Positions 19,466 to 33,300 of a stretch of 64,000 nt of DNA are shown here, piece by piece. A program made the position numbers and the translations under genes. The DNA comes from Telmatactis stephensoni (taxonomy: Eukaryota > Cnidaria > Anthozoa > Actiniaria > Isophelliidae). The stretch lies in NCBI GenBank assembly GCA_029948255.1, contig JALIZF010001788.1, positions 124,001-188,000 on the forward strand, given 5' to 3'. Under the pieces are notes generated by a model. It was not told where the DNA came from. It made no database searches and saw only the letters and a list, made by a program, of their open reading frames with translations. Position 1 is the stretch's first letter, and every line of letters starts with the position of its first letter.

Positions 19466-20956
19466 AAAACCGCAGACCGCCAGCAACGCAGGCTACGATA
19501 ATCGGAATTCTGCTAACGCATATTCGAAATTCACTGAAATCGCCTGATTCATAAAGTAGTTGGGCAATAATTGGACATTTTCGTACCTAAAGCTTCTTCA
19601 GTTGTAGAGAAGTTCCTGACTCGTCTCCCGTCGTCTCCTAAAACTCGCAAAAAAGCGCGTGCAAAGAGTCAAGTGTTCTCTCCCCCTTCCCATGATCTCC
19701 TGCCCTTTTCGAGGACAAGTCCCGATGCTCAACTTTCAACTTTACCTACATGAACATGTTTGGGGGACGAGAATTTGAAAGTTGCTTAACTTTAATGTTG
19801 ATAAATGAAGTTGAATGTTGAGGGATGAGATTTTGAAAGTTACCAGCTAAACTTCAATGTTGGAGCATGAAGTTGAATGTTGGAGTGACAGATTGCCAAA
19901 GTATGGGGACGGGGGAATTTTTTGGCGTACATGTGAGGGTAGGGGGAGAGGTCGATTTTGTACGAAAAAAAAGCATCAAAATTTTTTGGAAGGAAGTGAC
20001 GAGAGCACGAAAGAAGTGTAAAGAGAGCACGAGCCGTGACCCTGTGCATGAATTTTTTTTGCTTTCTTCATTTGCACGATTTTTTCTCTCTTCCGCTTGC
20101 ATGAATAATTTTTTGGTTTTTCCCCCAATCACTTTTCTAATGATGCGTCCCTAATAAGAGATGTTTTGTGTTGTCCAAACCGTGACTTATTATTAGATTT
20201 GTGCACTTTGTGATAAAAGCAAGGGACTTTGTATACTTGTAAGCCTCAACTGACATTATGGGAACCTCATCTATGACGGCGTGCGCATAATCAAAAACAT
20301 ACGCGTGACGTCCGTGTTGACGAAAACGTCTCTTGCTAAGCTCCCTAATTTCACGGCTAAGCGAGCACTTCACTCTGTTTGAAAAATTTTCCCGCTGCAA
20401 AGGTCGTCAAGAGGGGGGAATCCTTAAATGGAATCGCCCCCCCCCCCCCCAAAAAAAAATATCCTAGGCACCAGGCCCCTAAACCCTCTTCGACCCAGCC
20501 AATATCAGAGGGATATATAATTTCTTTAAAGGGGAAAGCGTTCCCCTAAACAATCACATGATTGGCGCGGAAATGGCGACTATGATTAAGTACCATCCTA
20601 TTCAGTTCTCATAAATGTGGAATTTAATAAAAAGAACCATAATACAACTCGATGGTTATTTTAGCATTTAGATATTCCATGCAGAATTAGTCAATATTCA
20701 CAGTAATAGAACACGTGTAAATAAGTACTGCGCATGCTCTAACAAGACGGAAAACAGTGAAATTGCAGTGATCATTCAATGTCTTCAGGAGTAATACAAG
20801 CATTAAAACAATGTGCGCCTCGAATCCTTAAAAACACCAGAGGAAAGACATTCGGCTTTTAAAATTCAAAATCATTTCAAATAAAGCCCCATATAATGAA
20901 ACCATTGGCGTCATTTTACTACAACTTCCAGAATGCTTTACGAGTTTTCACTCTTA

Positions 20957-21142
20957 GGGGATGTTTATATGGCACTAGGATCATCCTAGCAGGCGAATCA
21001 TCCTACCTGCTATACATTTACTGCATTCTGTTCAGTAAGATGATCCTAATACCCGAAGCGAAGACACAAATTTCCATGTAAATGTATAGCAGGTAGGATG
21101 ATTCGCCTGCTAGGATGATCCTAGTGCCATGTAAACACCCCC
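20957..21142. mobile_element. PIF/Harbinger-like MITE, copy 2
   Basis: Ends GGGGATGTTTATATGGCA and TGCCATGTAAACACCCCC, with TTA on each side. It is shorter than copy 1 in the right arm. Confidence 0.85.
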
Positions 21143-21881
21143 TTATTTAGATTTTTATTTCCTCTTGAGAATAGTAGAACAATTTTAACTAATTACTTTA
21201 CAAAAGAAAGTTAGCAAAGCATTATTCTGGTAGTTGTAGTAAATGACGTTTTTCGAGCATACATAGTAAGAAAGAACGGCTCTCGGGGACGTGATTGTGT
21301 AACAACCTATCAAACGGATCATGAGTAGTACTCTCTAAACGTGTTTATTTATAGTGAATAGACTATTAAATAAACAATTTATTGTATCATCATCATCAGT
21401 ATACTAAAATGATAAAGCACAAACCAAAAATACAAATTTTTGAAGAGGATCGAAGTTAAGTCAGTACGGTAGATTGTGACTTTGCGATGTTACGACTTCA
21501 ACTCAATTCCTGAATCTTATCATACCTAATCGTCATCATATCTAACAACACGAGAATGCACAGAGAAAGTTATACTATCAGTCCGAATGGGAAAGTCTGT
21601 CTTCAATTCATGTCGCAAAGTCATCCCCTGGGAACGTTGTCTGTGAGAACTTGCTGCAGAACAAAGTCAAAATTCACTATGATGTCATTTTAATTAATTT
21701 AGTTTCGAGTGCAATTTGGAATAAATTTGAACGAGTGGGATTTTGAAGAAATTTATTTATTTATTGAATTCATTTCATTTATCTCTTTTTTCATACTCTG
21801 CTAGATTGTCTCATAAAACTAAAAGCGTTAACGTTTGGGTTTGTGCTTTACCGTCTATTTTCTAAAATTGTTAGGTAAAGT

Positions 21882-22176
21882 CAAGAGACCATAATACTAA
21901 GAGAGCGAAACTCAGTATTGATGTCTGTGCGACGTTCGCGGTGGCTAAGGCTATTTTTAGTAACAATGGCATCGCGCGCGCAAGGCTCTCAAACAAAAAA
22001 ATATCATTGCCAAAAGCAAACTGTCCCGTCCGCGCGTACGTCAAAAATCAAATTATTTTGTTCGATCGAGAGGCTTGCGCGCGCGATGGCGAAGTTACTA
22101 AAAATAGCCTTAGTCGCCACAAACATCGCACAGACATCAATACTGAGTTTCGCTCTCTTAGTATTATGGCCTCTTG
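21882..22176. mobile_element. MITE, CAAGAGACCATAAT family, copy 2
   Basis: Starts CAAGAGACCATAATACTAAG and ends TTAGTATTATGGCCTCTTG. The arms match copy 1 over about 110 bp each, and the central part differs. Confidence 0.85.
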
Positions 22177-22909
22177 TTAAAGTGTATCTGCAACTGTACT
22201 AAGGTCTGCTAAAGTTAACCATGATTAAGTAGTTACCGCATTCATACCGCTCACATTGAATGCACTCTATATACGAGTGACTATACTACGATGAGGTGTT
22301 TTGCTGCCGAAATGATTGAATTCATCCCCAATCTACACAATACAAGTACATTATCAGTTGTCAAACTGAATCAATAACTGTCTACAATTCTGTTCTGTCT
22401 GCAATGAGGAAATCTCCGACCGTAAAAATTCATATGCCAAGTTAAACGTCTCAACATTATTAATATTAACTATGGTTGATACCTATGTTTGCTACAATAG
22501 AGCATCGCGAGTAGACGGGACATCTGGGACTGAAAACGGTAGAATACAAGACAAATAATTGAATGGCAGCAATTAAAACGTCGTTGATTGTCTTAAGAAT
22601 CGTCAAGCAACTGTTCATTCATTATTGTAGGGGGGTCGGTTTGGTAAAATCCTAAAACAACTGTCATCCATTCTTTAACATACTTTAATATTCTCCTCCC
22701 TGATCACAGCTGATAAATAAGTTATCCCTTTCCTTCAAAAATGAGGCGAGGAAATTATATTAAGAATATTTTCAGGTCCCCAAAGATTTTATCTAATCCA
22801 GTACATTCTCTTTTAACTACAGCCGCTAGCAGCCAAATGACTAGCCTGATTTTAAGACGGTTCGTATGTCATACACTCTCGCTTGAATGGGGAGGAAGCC
22901 GAGAGTTGG

Positions 22910-23000
22910 TAGTCTCCCTCACAGCCGTGTTTAGCCTCGTCACGCAACGCTCCCTCGTTGCGTTGCGCGACGAGGCTAAACAGGGCTGCGAGGGAGACTA
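22910..23000. mobile_element. Micro-hairpin element, TAGTCTCCCTC family
   Basis: Ends TAGTCTCCCTCACAGCCG and GGGCTGCGAGGGAGACTA with a GCAACG-rich central stem. The flanks GAGAGTTGG (22901-22909) and GAGAGTTGA (23001-23009) are a 9 bp duplication with one mismatch. Confidence 0.85.
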
Positions 23001-24382
23001 GAGAGTTGATGACTTTGAGGCATCTTGAATTCAGCCGACTACCAAATAACTAGTTTAGATCCCATCATGAGATGATATATTACTTAATTTTAAAATAATT
23101 TATGTAGAAATGGTACGATGTAAATACAACAATTAATTTACAGTTTAAAAAGAAAATTATTTTTCTCTTGTCTCAACCAAAATGGCTGCTAATAGTTTCA
23201 TGGCGCAAAGTATCATGGTTATTACGACAATATAATTTACGAGTGACATCTTCGGGACCATTCTGACGCTCGATTCTCGCTCCTAGAAAAACTACCCCTG
23301 GGAAAGTTGTCTGAAAGAACTTCTTCCGGAAGTCAAATTTTCTCTCGTTTATGATTGGTCGACCCGATCTAGTATTTACTATTTCGACAAATTGCAATAA
23401 CCGTTAAAATGACGTCATAATGAATTTTGACTTCTGGAACAAGCTCTAACAGACATTGTGCCCAGGGGTAATTTTTCTAGGTAGCGAGAAACGAGCGACA
23501 GAATATTACTCCTGGGTTCCCGAGGACGTATGGGTGACGCCCTATTCTTTAAACTTTCGAACAATAAGCATATCAAAAGCAACATATGCAGACTCAGTGC
23601 TCATTTATCCCGCAGTCGCGAGACTGAGACAAGCACTGCTAATGAGCAGAACGTTTTCTAATTCTATTATGTTTATGTCTCGTCTTGTTTATGTTTTTTT
23701 TTCCATGTTTTTGTCTTGTTTATGTCTTGTCGCCTTTTTGCCAATAGACTTTTCAAAATCAACTGAAAAGGGACTGTAGACGTATTTTGACTGGCTTTGT
23801 TTTTTTTGACAATTTGCAGACGCTGTTTTGTTTGCATTAATTAAAAAGGCATAGGCAAAGGCACGATGATGGTTTATGTGAATGTGGTGAATTACAGAGT
23901 CTGTGTATGTTGCTTGTGGTTATGTTACATATGATTATCTAAGTCTCCAGGTCGTAACTGATATGGCTGCGGTAAGGGATAATTAGGGACATTTGGAGCA
24001 ATAAATTATGTCTTCTGTCGTGCTTAAGAATATAAAGTTCACTTAGATGATTGCCTCGTTTGATGCAAAATAGCTGACGAGATGAAAACCATGGAATATT
24101 GATGACCACAAAAACACTTGAAATGGGTCACATCCCATAAGGACAATTCAGTTCAATTGCCAAAACAGTAGTGAGAAGCATTGTATTTCTCTCGAATTTT
24201 ATCACCAGGATCAAACGGGAAAACATGCAATAAACCAAGGCAAAGAGGAGTCTCTTAAGCAAGAACAGAGAATTTCAAATTAACGAAACTCCTTCATGTC
24301 TGGGCTTCCATGATTTATCCCGACAGCAATTCTATAACCTACTGCATTTTTGAATGTTCAAATACCACCATAAGACCACCTA

Positions 24383-27300
24383 TCAGGATTTACTACAGCA
24401 ACCCTTCTTTTTGGTGGGAGGAATATTTACAAGATTCAAAACACTGTGCATCATTTCGTCCTCGCGGTCTTGTAAGACCCTGAAAGTGTATAAAGAATTA
24501 CAGTCAGTGGCCTTTTTATGTTGTGCGGGGAATTATTTAGAGACATCAAGGGACATAGTGGTAAAATAGGTTGACTTATTCAAACTCCCCTAAGCCTTCT
24601 CATCTCGATGCAATGAAGCGTCTCTCTGGCCGCCTTTTTATGATTCCCAACCTTCCCTTTATCAACGTATATCTATTTTGTATTCAATTTAATGTCTTTG
24701 TCATTTTTGTCCTCTAGTAAAAAAATCTTCCCATTGCATCATTCATAAAAAATCAATAAAAATTTAAGGAAAGAACAATAATAAATTGGAAATCCAATAT
24801 GGCGGTCATGACGTCATAAATAAATCAAAGAGACTTACTCTGCTAATTTTTCCATCGCTTCGTTGATGTTATGACCTGATTTAGCACTTGTCTCCATGTA
24901 TAGAGCATTGTAAAACTAAAACAAACAAATATGATTAAATAGCAAGGACTTTAAGTATTTCTTTCATAGGAAACAGCAGACGGCAAAGAAGACCACGTGA
25001 CATGCTTTTTCGCGTCTGCTGTTGGTGTTCAGTTGACGTTGAAATGCGATGGTGAATGTTCACGTTTGCGGAAGAACACTCAAATGTGAATGATAACCTG
25101 GAACTGCGTTGAAACAGTAACGCCAGACGCGAAGAAAGCAGGTCACGGACAGCTGAACCTTCCTATTATCTCAGTGAAAAGCACTGCTGAAGAGCAAAGC
25201 ATTACACTTCTGAGTCTCTGCATAAGCACAGACACAATACAGTAGTACTGACTGTTGTCTGTGTAAGCAATGCTAACAAGCATTGCTATGTATGTATATG
25301 TATACTACTATTTCAGAAAGGTTTGTCCGACGATAGCTCTAAAGCTCACGCGACTAGACCGAAACGGATTATGGGTGGTTGCAATACTTGTTGTATCAAG
25401 TTTGTTGAAGTTCTTTGGTGTATAATGAAGATGCAAGTTCGATGTGAATTGTCGCCTTGATAGTTGTGTTTTATATAGTTTCAGTAATTCCTTCCTTAAT
25501 CCCTTGCTTGAGTCCTTTAGTCCCGTAAACAATTTTTGAAATAGTTGTATATTGCGGCCTGCGCTATTTGACTATGTTGATAGTGAGAGCAAAGCCAAAG
25601 TATTGCATGGCCTCGTTCATATCACAAGAAGCCTTTGCTTCATCTACCTTTGCTAGGTTTTCGGCGTCTTCTGTTTTTACAACTCTTGTATTGCTGTCTT
25701 CTGCTAAATCCACTTTGTTTCCCACCACCATCAGCACTGCTTTCTCCTCGGCATTTTCCTGATTTTTGTCAATCACAAAATGCTTGACAAACGATGGTAA
25801 TTATTGCGGCATAATTATGTTAGCAATGATGATGATAACGATGGTATAGTTGATCATACATAGCGAGGTAGTAAGAGCACTTTAGGATGGAGGGGAGGGG
25901 AGGGGAGGGGAGGGGAGGGGAGGGGAGGGGAGGGGAGGGGGTTTTGCAACCTTATCCAGGCGCCTTCAATAGCGCTAAACAGGAGAAGGGCACTGGGAGG
26001 TGGTTGAAAGTGAAATAACTGCAAATGTTTTTCTTAAGGTGATCTTACATAGTGTATCATGAAAGCTGCAAGAGATTAAACACAACATAGGGCCATTTAT
26101 ACCAGCGAAAATAAATTTGGCGCGAACCTCTCCATGTAAACGACACTTTTAGTCTAAGACGCGACTTACCAAAAATAGAATAGAGATTCGTCTTAGATAT
26201 GAAGCGCCTTATTTTCGCTCGAGTACATGGCCGTACTTTTGCGTTTTTGATGATCGTTCAAAGTTATACATGTCATATTGTGCAGCAAGATATAGACTAT
26301 GACTGAGCGCACCAGAGACCCCACGCACAACAATGTTTCATCACTTTTATATAAAGGATTAGCTGAGTATATGGAAATTAAAAAAAGGAAGGAACGAGAG
26401 TATTTTGTGACAACTCAACTTACCTCAACACTACTCATCCAACTCTTTAAATTTAAATAAGACGTTTCGGCTGTGACGTCATAGAATATTAATATTCCGT
26501 CGGCTTTGCGGAAGTATTGTTTTGTGATGCTGCGAAATCTAACGAAAGAAGACACCATGCTTAGCAAAACATAGAATAGCTACGCTAAGGGGAAAGACAA
26601 AAACTGTTGGAAAATGACGCTAGGAGAGCTAAACGCGAAAGAGACTCGGCACACGATACAAAACCTTCTAAAACGAAATATGGCGTTCGCATCGTATTTG
26701 GGGTAATAGGGTCGGTAATAGGCTGATTTAGCAAACGTGAAGCCACGCGAGAACAGGACCTGAGATGATAAATATATCGCATTCGTTCGTTGCGTGACTA
26801 CCGTGACAACATTGCGACATCAACGATCAATTTTACCTCTCTTGTCCAGCGGTATCCCACAACTGTATAGCAATACATCGATCGTCAACTATCATGGTTT
26901 TGATCTGAAAATCAACACCTGAAAGAGGTTCAAAAATGAATAAAATTTTTATGATTCACATACCTGTGTATATTGTTAGATTTTCATAACAAGTTGCAAT
27001 TATTTGATTTATTTTCTCTTGAAGGTTGGTTACACATTTATAGGGGTACAATCGTTCCCAATTGGCTCGCCGATTTTCGCATGTTCAGCTTGTGTTTAGG
27101 AAGTATAACTAAAGGGATGTTTACATGACACTAGGATCATCTTAGCAGACGAATCATCCTACCTGCTATACATTTACTGCATTCTGTTTACATGGAAATT
27201 TGTGTCTTCACTTCGGGTACTAGGATCATCTTACTAAACAGAATGCAGTAAATGTATAGCAGGTAGGATGATTCGCCTGCTAGGATGATTCTAGTGCTAG

Positions 27301-30300
27301 GATAATCCTAGTCCTAGTGTCCCCCTCCCTAAAACAAAAATTCTGAAACGATGATTTCCTTGCTTGTAAACCCTAATGTCTCAGTAAAGTAAAACTATTG
27401 TATTCTCAATCATACCTATAGTAGCAGTAAAGGATGGTTTCCACTGATCGTGACAAAATCGGTGTAAAAAGCTTGATTTTCCGACGCCTGAGTCACCAAC
27501 TATGACAACCTTGAAAACCCTGACAGGCGTGGCTGGTTTGACCGGTTCTAACGAAACCATGGAAGCAGACTCCTGAGAAAAACACATCAAAACTAAAAAT
27601 CTACACTTGAAATGTTATAATAAGAAGTTCAACATAATAGGACACTCGTTTGAGCATTTTGTGACCGGTTATGCCGTAGAGTAATAAGTTACCCGGAGAG
27701 CATAACCAGGAGATGGTTACAACAACAACAACAACAACAACTTTTATTTACACAAATACAATATTATGTTTACAACAAATATAATATAATATAATATATT
27801 AATTACGAATAATTGAATAAATATATAATAGAAAAAAAGGGAGAATATAATATAATGTTAAATTGAGGTTTTGTGCCTAGGGGCTAAGTTAACATAAAAG
27901 TTTTCTAGTTAGCCCCTAGTTGTACTTAATATAATACCAGGTAAAATCTGTTGAAGTGACAATGGATTGGAGGCTGACGTTAATATTTATAGACTGAATT
28001 GTATTTTTTACAATTGATTAAGTAAAAGAAACTGTTTTACTCTTTTTGAAACGAATTTATTAGAAGATTTGATGTCTTGGGGAAGTTTTTTCCATATTTG
28101 TGTTGTAATAAAAGAAATAGTTTTTTGACCAAAGTTAGTCCTTGCGGAGGGAATTTGAAGATTCTCATTAGCTGAGTATCTAGTACGATAAGGATGAACA
28201 TTCTTAGCAAAGCAGAACCAATTATTAAATTGTTCTGGAAGCTGACCTAATTTCCAAAGAAAGAAGAATTTGATAATACTAAGCTGGAAGACATTTTCTA
28301 CACTTAAAATATCCAGCAGGTTGAGCAAAGGCAAAGCACTGTCTGTTTCTTTTCCATAAAGTTTGCAACGTGTGCGTTAAATGTTTTTTTTGTAAGATTA
28401 ATGGATTCGGTAGCATCGCGAGATGAAAGAACCTGAAAAAGATCTAAAAATAGTCTAAATACGGCCAATAAGTCACGTTTGACTACCCTGGGAAAGGGGG
28501 GAATGGGTGGCGTGATGGTTAAGCCTCTCGCCTCTTACCGCTGTGGTCTGGGGTTCAAGTCCCGGCTCGGACGCTCGATCATATTTGAGTTGAGCTTGTT
28601 TGATGTGTTTGTTCTGTCCCATGTCACGGGGGTTTTTTCTCCGGGTTCTCCGTTTTTTCCTGCCTCAGCAAAAATCAACATGTGAGTTGAGCGATGTATG
28701 CAAAATATTTAATGTAGAGGTAGTGTGTGATGAAAAGTCTCTGCATGTATTCGCAGCTCTGAAATCCGAGTATAAGTGAAGATCATTTACTTATTCATTT
28801 TATTTATTTATCGATGATAAAGTGCCCGCGCTGCGTCTCCTGGCTATGCTTCCTGATCTAATCTTTTTGCATACTCACAGCCTGTAAGCTCTCATCATCT
28901 TTTCCTATTGGTGCAGTTCTTGGTGACCTTGGCCTTGAATCACTACCACTGTACTCCTCTGATGAAAATACCCCGTCTGACAAATGCGAAGGCTCGTCTT
29001 CTGAACTTCGTTCTTCGACTGGCGAGAAAACGTATCATGATTTTAGAAACCGCAACAGAGCATGCGCAAAACATCACAATATCAACCTCCATTCCAAAAG
29101 AAAAGATGAGCGATTGTTTGAAAAGGGGAGGAACAAAAGTAACAGGCCTCTATATTTTGACTCTATTCAGGTGAATTAAGTATGGTAACCGTACCAGTAG
29201 CTAGGGAGAATCGTTTGTTTTCACAATCCCAGGGAAACGAATCACACCATTATCAGTTTGCTGAATCCGGAGATGAGAGTGTGTAATGCAACTAAAGGAT
29301 ATGTTACCTGAAGTCAAAAGTTGTGCTTTTCTTTGTCTGAAGTCTTCGATCTCCTGCTCTTCTTTTTTTCTCTTTTCTTCTTCTGTGATGAAAAAATAAA
29401 TAAATAAAAATAAAACTATATAAATGAAGGAACGAACGAACGAACGGATGGATGAACGAACAACGGATCGAGGATTCAATGACTGTGTGATGACGACAAG
29501 GTGACAACACAAAGTAAAAACAAGAACTCATGTGTGTTTGTTTGTTTATCTTGTCTTTCCGTTTGTTGTTGTAGCTGTCGTCGTATGTTTGTTTGTTTTT
29601 GGTTGGGGTTTTTTTTTTCGGTTTTGTTTTCGGTTTTTTTGGTTGTTTGTTTGTTTTTGTTTTGCTTTCAAAAAACAAAGTTTGTTTTGTTTCATTTTGT
29701 TTTGTATATAGGTGACAGAACCCCACCATGTCTAGTGTCCTTCGTTCGTAGAGGAACCCTTGACCAAGCAATCTCCACAATGATTTCACAAGCAATTGTT
29801 TTCTTACCAACTTTTTGATAGGCAGCCATGATGTTGGACGCCCATGTAGGTGTCGCAGGTTTTTCGTCAGCAAGTTTACCAAGTTCAACGTCACCCTCGA
29901 ACTCAACCTCTTGGTTTATTGATAACCCCATTGGAAGACCGCCGTGCAAAGAGTCCGTTGAACTCCTAGATAAACATACGTATACATATCTTAGAAGGGA
30001 TTATTTGAATGTAAACATTTTAATTTTAGACGGAAGAAGTCCCGCATCTACGTAATAACGCAATATAGACTCACGCAACATGTTGAGTAAATGTGCTACA
30101 TAAAGTCACGCAACATGTTTGGTAATATATAGTCCACTTTCGATATTTTGGTGGAGTGATCACGCACAAAGCAATTCAAGACGAGGCTCCGGGGAAACAA
30201 AAAATATATATAAAAATTACTCCATTGTTTCCCTGTAGCCTCGTCTTGAATTACTCTGTGCGTGATCACTCAGCCAGAATATCGAAAGTGGGCTGTCACG

Positions 30301-33300
30301 CTATATATTGTCACGCAAAACGAAGTCATGCGCTACATTATATGGAGTCACACAATATGTTACGTAATGCGCTATAAGTCACGCAAGATGATGCTACGTG
30401 ACTATGGTATATAGAGTCATGCAACATGATGCTGCGGCATTGCGCTACATAAGGTCAGATATCAGGAACCAATTAAATGATGCTTGAGCGAGAATGGCAG
30501 AATTAAAACCAGTGCAACCGTTTGCACGAAAGCAGTTTGCATGACTGGGAAACAGCAAGACGCATTCACGGCAAAAAATTCAACTAACACGGCGTGGTCC
30601 GTTTCACACTCATACGGAAACTCATAAGCGATTATTGAATTAATTTTAATTTCGTTGAATCCCATTGTATCTCCTTTTTTATTAGTTCACTCAACAGAAA
30701 ATGCTTACTAGATGCGATATCCTTCAGGTACCGAAGTTAAAGTTTTTAAATCATTGAATGTCACTGTAACACCACGAATATTTTTGCACTGTACTTGTCT
30801 GCAGTAACGACTGTTTATCAAGAGTATGACTCGATTGTCATGGTAACAGAAAATTAGATAAGTCTAGAATTAGTTGTCATAGTAATAGATACAAATGACG
30901 TTATTACTATGAGGTTGTCATGGTAACACACACCCCTCACCTTTCTTTGCTGTTATAAAAAATGGGTCCCACAGCGTTTTGCTTCTTTATTCGCTTGCTT
31001 CGTTTAGATCTTCGACGAGGTTTGCTTTCGTCACTTGAAGCAAATGTTTAAATGTGTTTTTATGGTTAGATTTATTATGGTTAATTGTATAGTCATTTTG
31101 AGCATGTAAAGACTGCAAATTACATCATTTTGACCATTTAAATGAACAGTCGAAAAGTGCTTGATAGAAACAGTATGTCTGTTTCTAATTAAGTTTATGC
31201 CAAATGACAGGAAAGAGAGTTTATATGAAATTGAGGTTACGTACAAAAGAATGCATGACAATAAAACCACGCGAAAGAGAGGTCATAGCAGAGAAAGGTT
31301 ACAACAAATGTAAGATGAAAGCGAGGCGACTGCACCAAAGCGAGGCTAGAAATAACTACTCGTTAAAGTTACGGGACAATTAAATTGAAAGGTTAGTAGT
31401 TATTCTAGAACATGGGTCTACATTAAAGTGAGGCTTCCTTAGAGTGAGGCCACATCAAAACCAATTATCATTCAATGGAAATAAAATTAAAATTGACACG
31501 TACATCGGACTAGGACTGTACGAATAAATTAACCGAGTTAGAATATTTGTAGTCTCCCTCGCACCCGTGTTTAGCCTAGGAGCGTTGTGTGACGAGGCTA
31601 AACACGGCTGCGAGGGAGACTAGAATATTTGGGTTTTATCTTATTTTTCAGTGGATTTTAATTTAAAAATTAGAACATTTTAATATTACGTCTATTCTAT
31701 GAAACTATTAAATTTTAAGTATATTGGTTAGATTCTTTCACTTAATTTAGTATTTCTTTAGTGACATCGAATCGTGTTTAACCACTAACAATGGTTAGTT
31801 TATCATTACCAGTTATTCGGACCACCCTAAAAAGAACAGGTCATCTGCGCATGTCAGTTTACTCTAGTTTACTCAGAGAGACTGAACATTCTCGTACCCA
31901 GAGCCCCTCGGTTGTCGGGAGGTACGACAACCGAGGGGCTCTGGGTACGAGAATGAGAGACTGAAAAGACTTGATAGAGCAGTTTTCGTACGAGTGTGAA
32001 AACGTCACGGCACGGTTACGGCCGGAATTCTGAATGATTCTGACATCATGGGATACGGTCACGGCGTGGCAAGGTACGTTTCACACTCATACGTAAACGT
32101 CTCTATATAAACGGATCCTAGTGAACGTGGGCTGTCTTTGGTAGCCCAACCCATTTCAAACTAAAATCCTACCCAAATAAGTGACAAAAGATTTATAAAT
32201 TCACCTGTTACTGCGATTTCCCTCCTCGTCAAGAGAACCAATTGAATGTTGTTTTCCCCAGTCTGGTGATGTCGGGCTTCGTGAACCACTGATGTATTTT
32301 GACATTTTGGAATCCTTGTCGATTGACTTTTTTGTGTTTCTTAAAGAAGAAGGGAACGATAAACATTTCTCTTGCGTCTGACGGTATTTATAACAAAGAG
32401 AGGCCTTGTGCTTCCTGCTCTAAGTTAATGTAAACGACTTTTCCCTGACAGACTCATCAAAAAAGTGCAACCCTCCCATTACCGTGAGTAGCCCCTGTCT
32501 ACGTTCCTACGATGAAATAAATATATATTTCTAACATTTAATAAAAATAAATTTTAGAAAATTATATAAATGTAATTTTGGCAGCCTCGACCGACCGGTC
32601 AGATTAAAAACATCGGACCACAAGACAAATGACTGCGCACGCGCAACTCGTTGAGCTCCTGTAGTCATGTTTAGATTAAAAACTATGATAATATTCATAC
32701 AGACGTGTTTCAGTTAATAGATTTAAAATAAGTCATCATACGATTTCTCGTTCAATTTGGAATTAATTTGCAGTGAGTGTTTTTTTCAAAGATCTCAAAT
32801 TGCACTCAGCCCTACGGGCATTTTGAAACATACTCAAGCAAATGAATTCCAAATTGAACTCGAAACCGTATTCTGGGCTTTACCGTAGCATTTTTTAAAT
32901 CGCTACCACAAGCATCATTAGTCGAGTGGTACATGGTACCACAATGTCGTCCCCAGAGTCGATTTTTCTTACTGCGCATGCTCGGTTTTATTCGCAGTAA
33001 AAAAATCGGCTCTCGGGACGAGATTGATGGTACCACAGAAAATGCACAAGCCGCGCATGCGCAATGCGCTTTATCGTTTTTAGCTCATGGCAAATCCACG
33101 AGTTATTCCTTTTAAGAAATATTGAAATATTTTTACTGCTACCAAAGAAATGTCTCAGTGTTTAAAGTACGACCCCTTTGCCTCAAAGCTTCCCTAGGCC
33201 AAGGCTCCTTTGTAAAGCTTAGAGCTTATTTTTTCATGATTTATTTATTAACACTTTTATTTGGTAGAACATTATAATATTTAGCGTCGTTCCACACCTT

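Larger units (their letters stand above)
19466..24382. other. Intergenic region between kelch fragments and Rab gene 3' end
   Basis: No exon is supported. Contents: a GTTGAATGTTGA-type short repeat at 19790-19890, a C run near 20437, MITEs at 20957-21142, 21882-22176 and 22910-23000, a partly inverted repeat at 23275-23345/23410-23485 (GAAGTCAAAAT side by side in opposite arms) with a half copy at about 21600-21700, and a decayed relative of the 7921 MITE at about 23561-23930. The open frame at 22741-23001 runs into a hairpin element. Confidence 0.5.

Noticed and set aside
25564..25647. Extension of the Rab frame past 25648 ([17 protein letters not shown])
   Set aside because: A GT donor after LAK and an in-phase exon at 24915 with the TSAK motif show this part is intron.
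28479..28685. 68 aa plus-strand frame starting [11 protein letters not shown]
   Set aside because: It translates the tRNA-derived SINE.
30062..30455. CRISPR-like array
   Set aside because: The repeats vary in sequence and spacing, there are no unique spacers of constant length, and the host is a metazoan.
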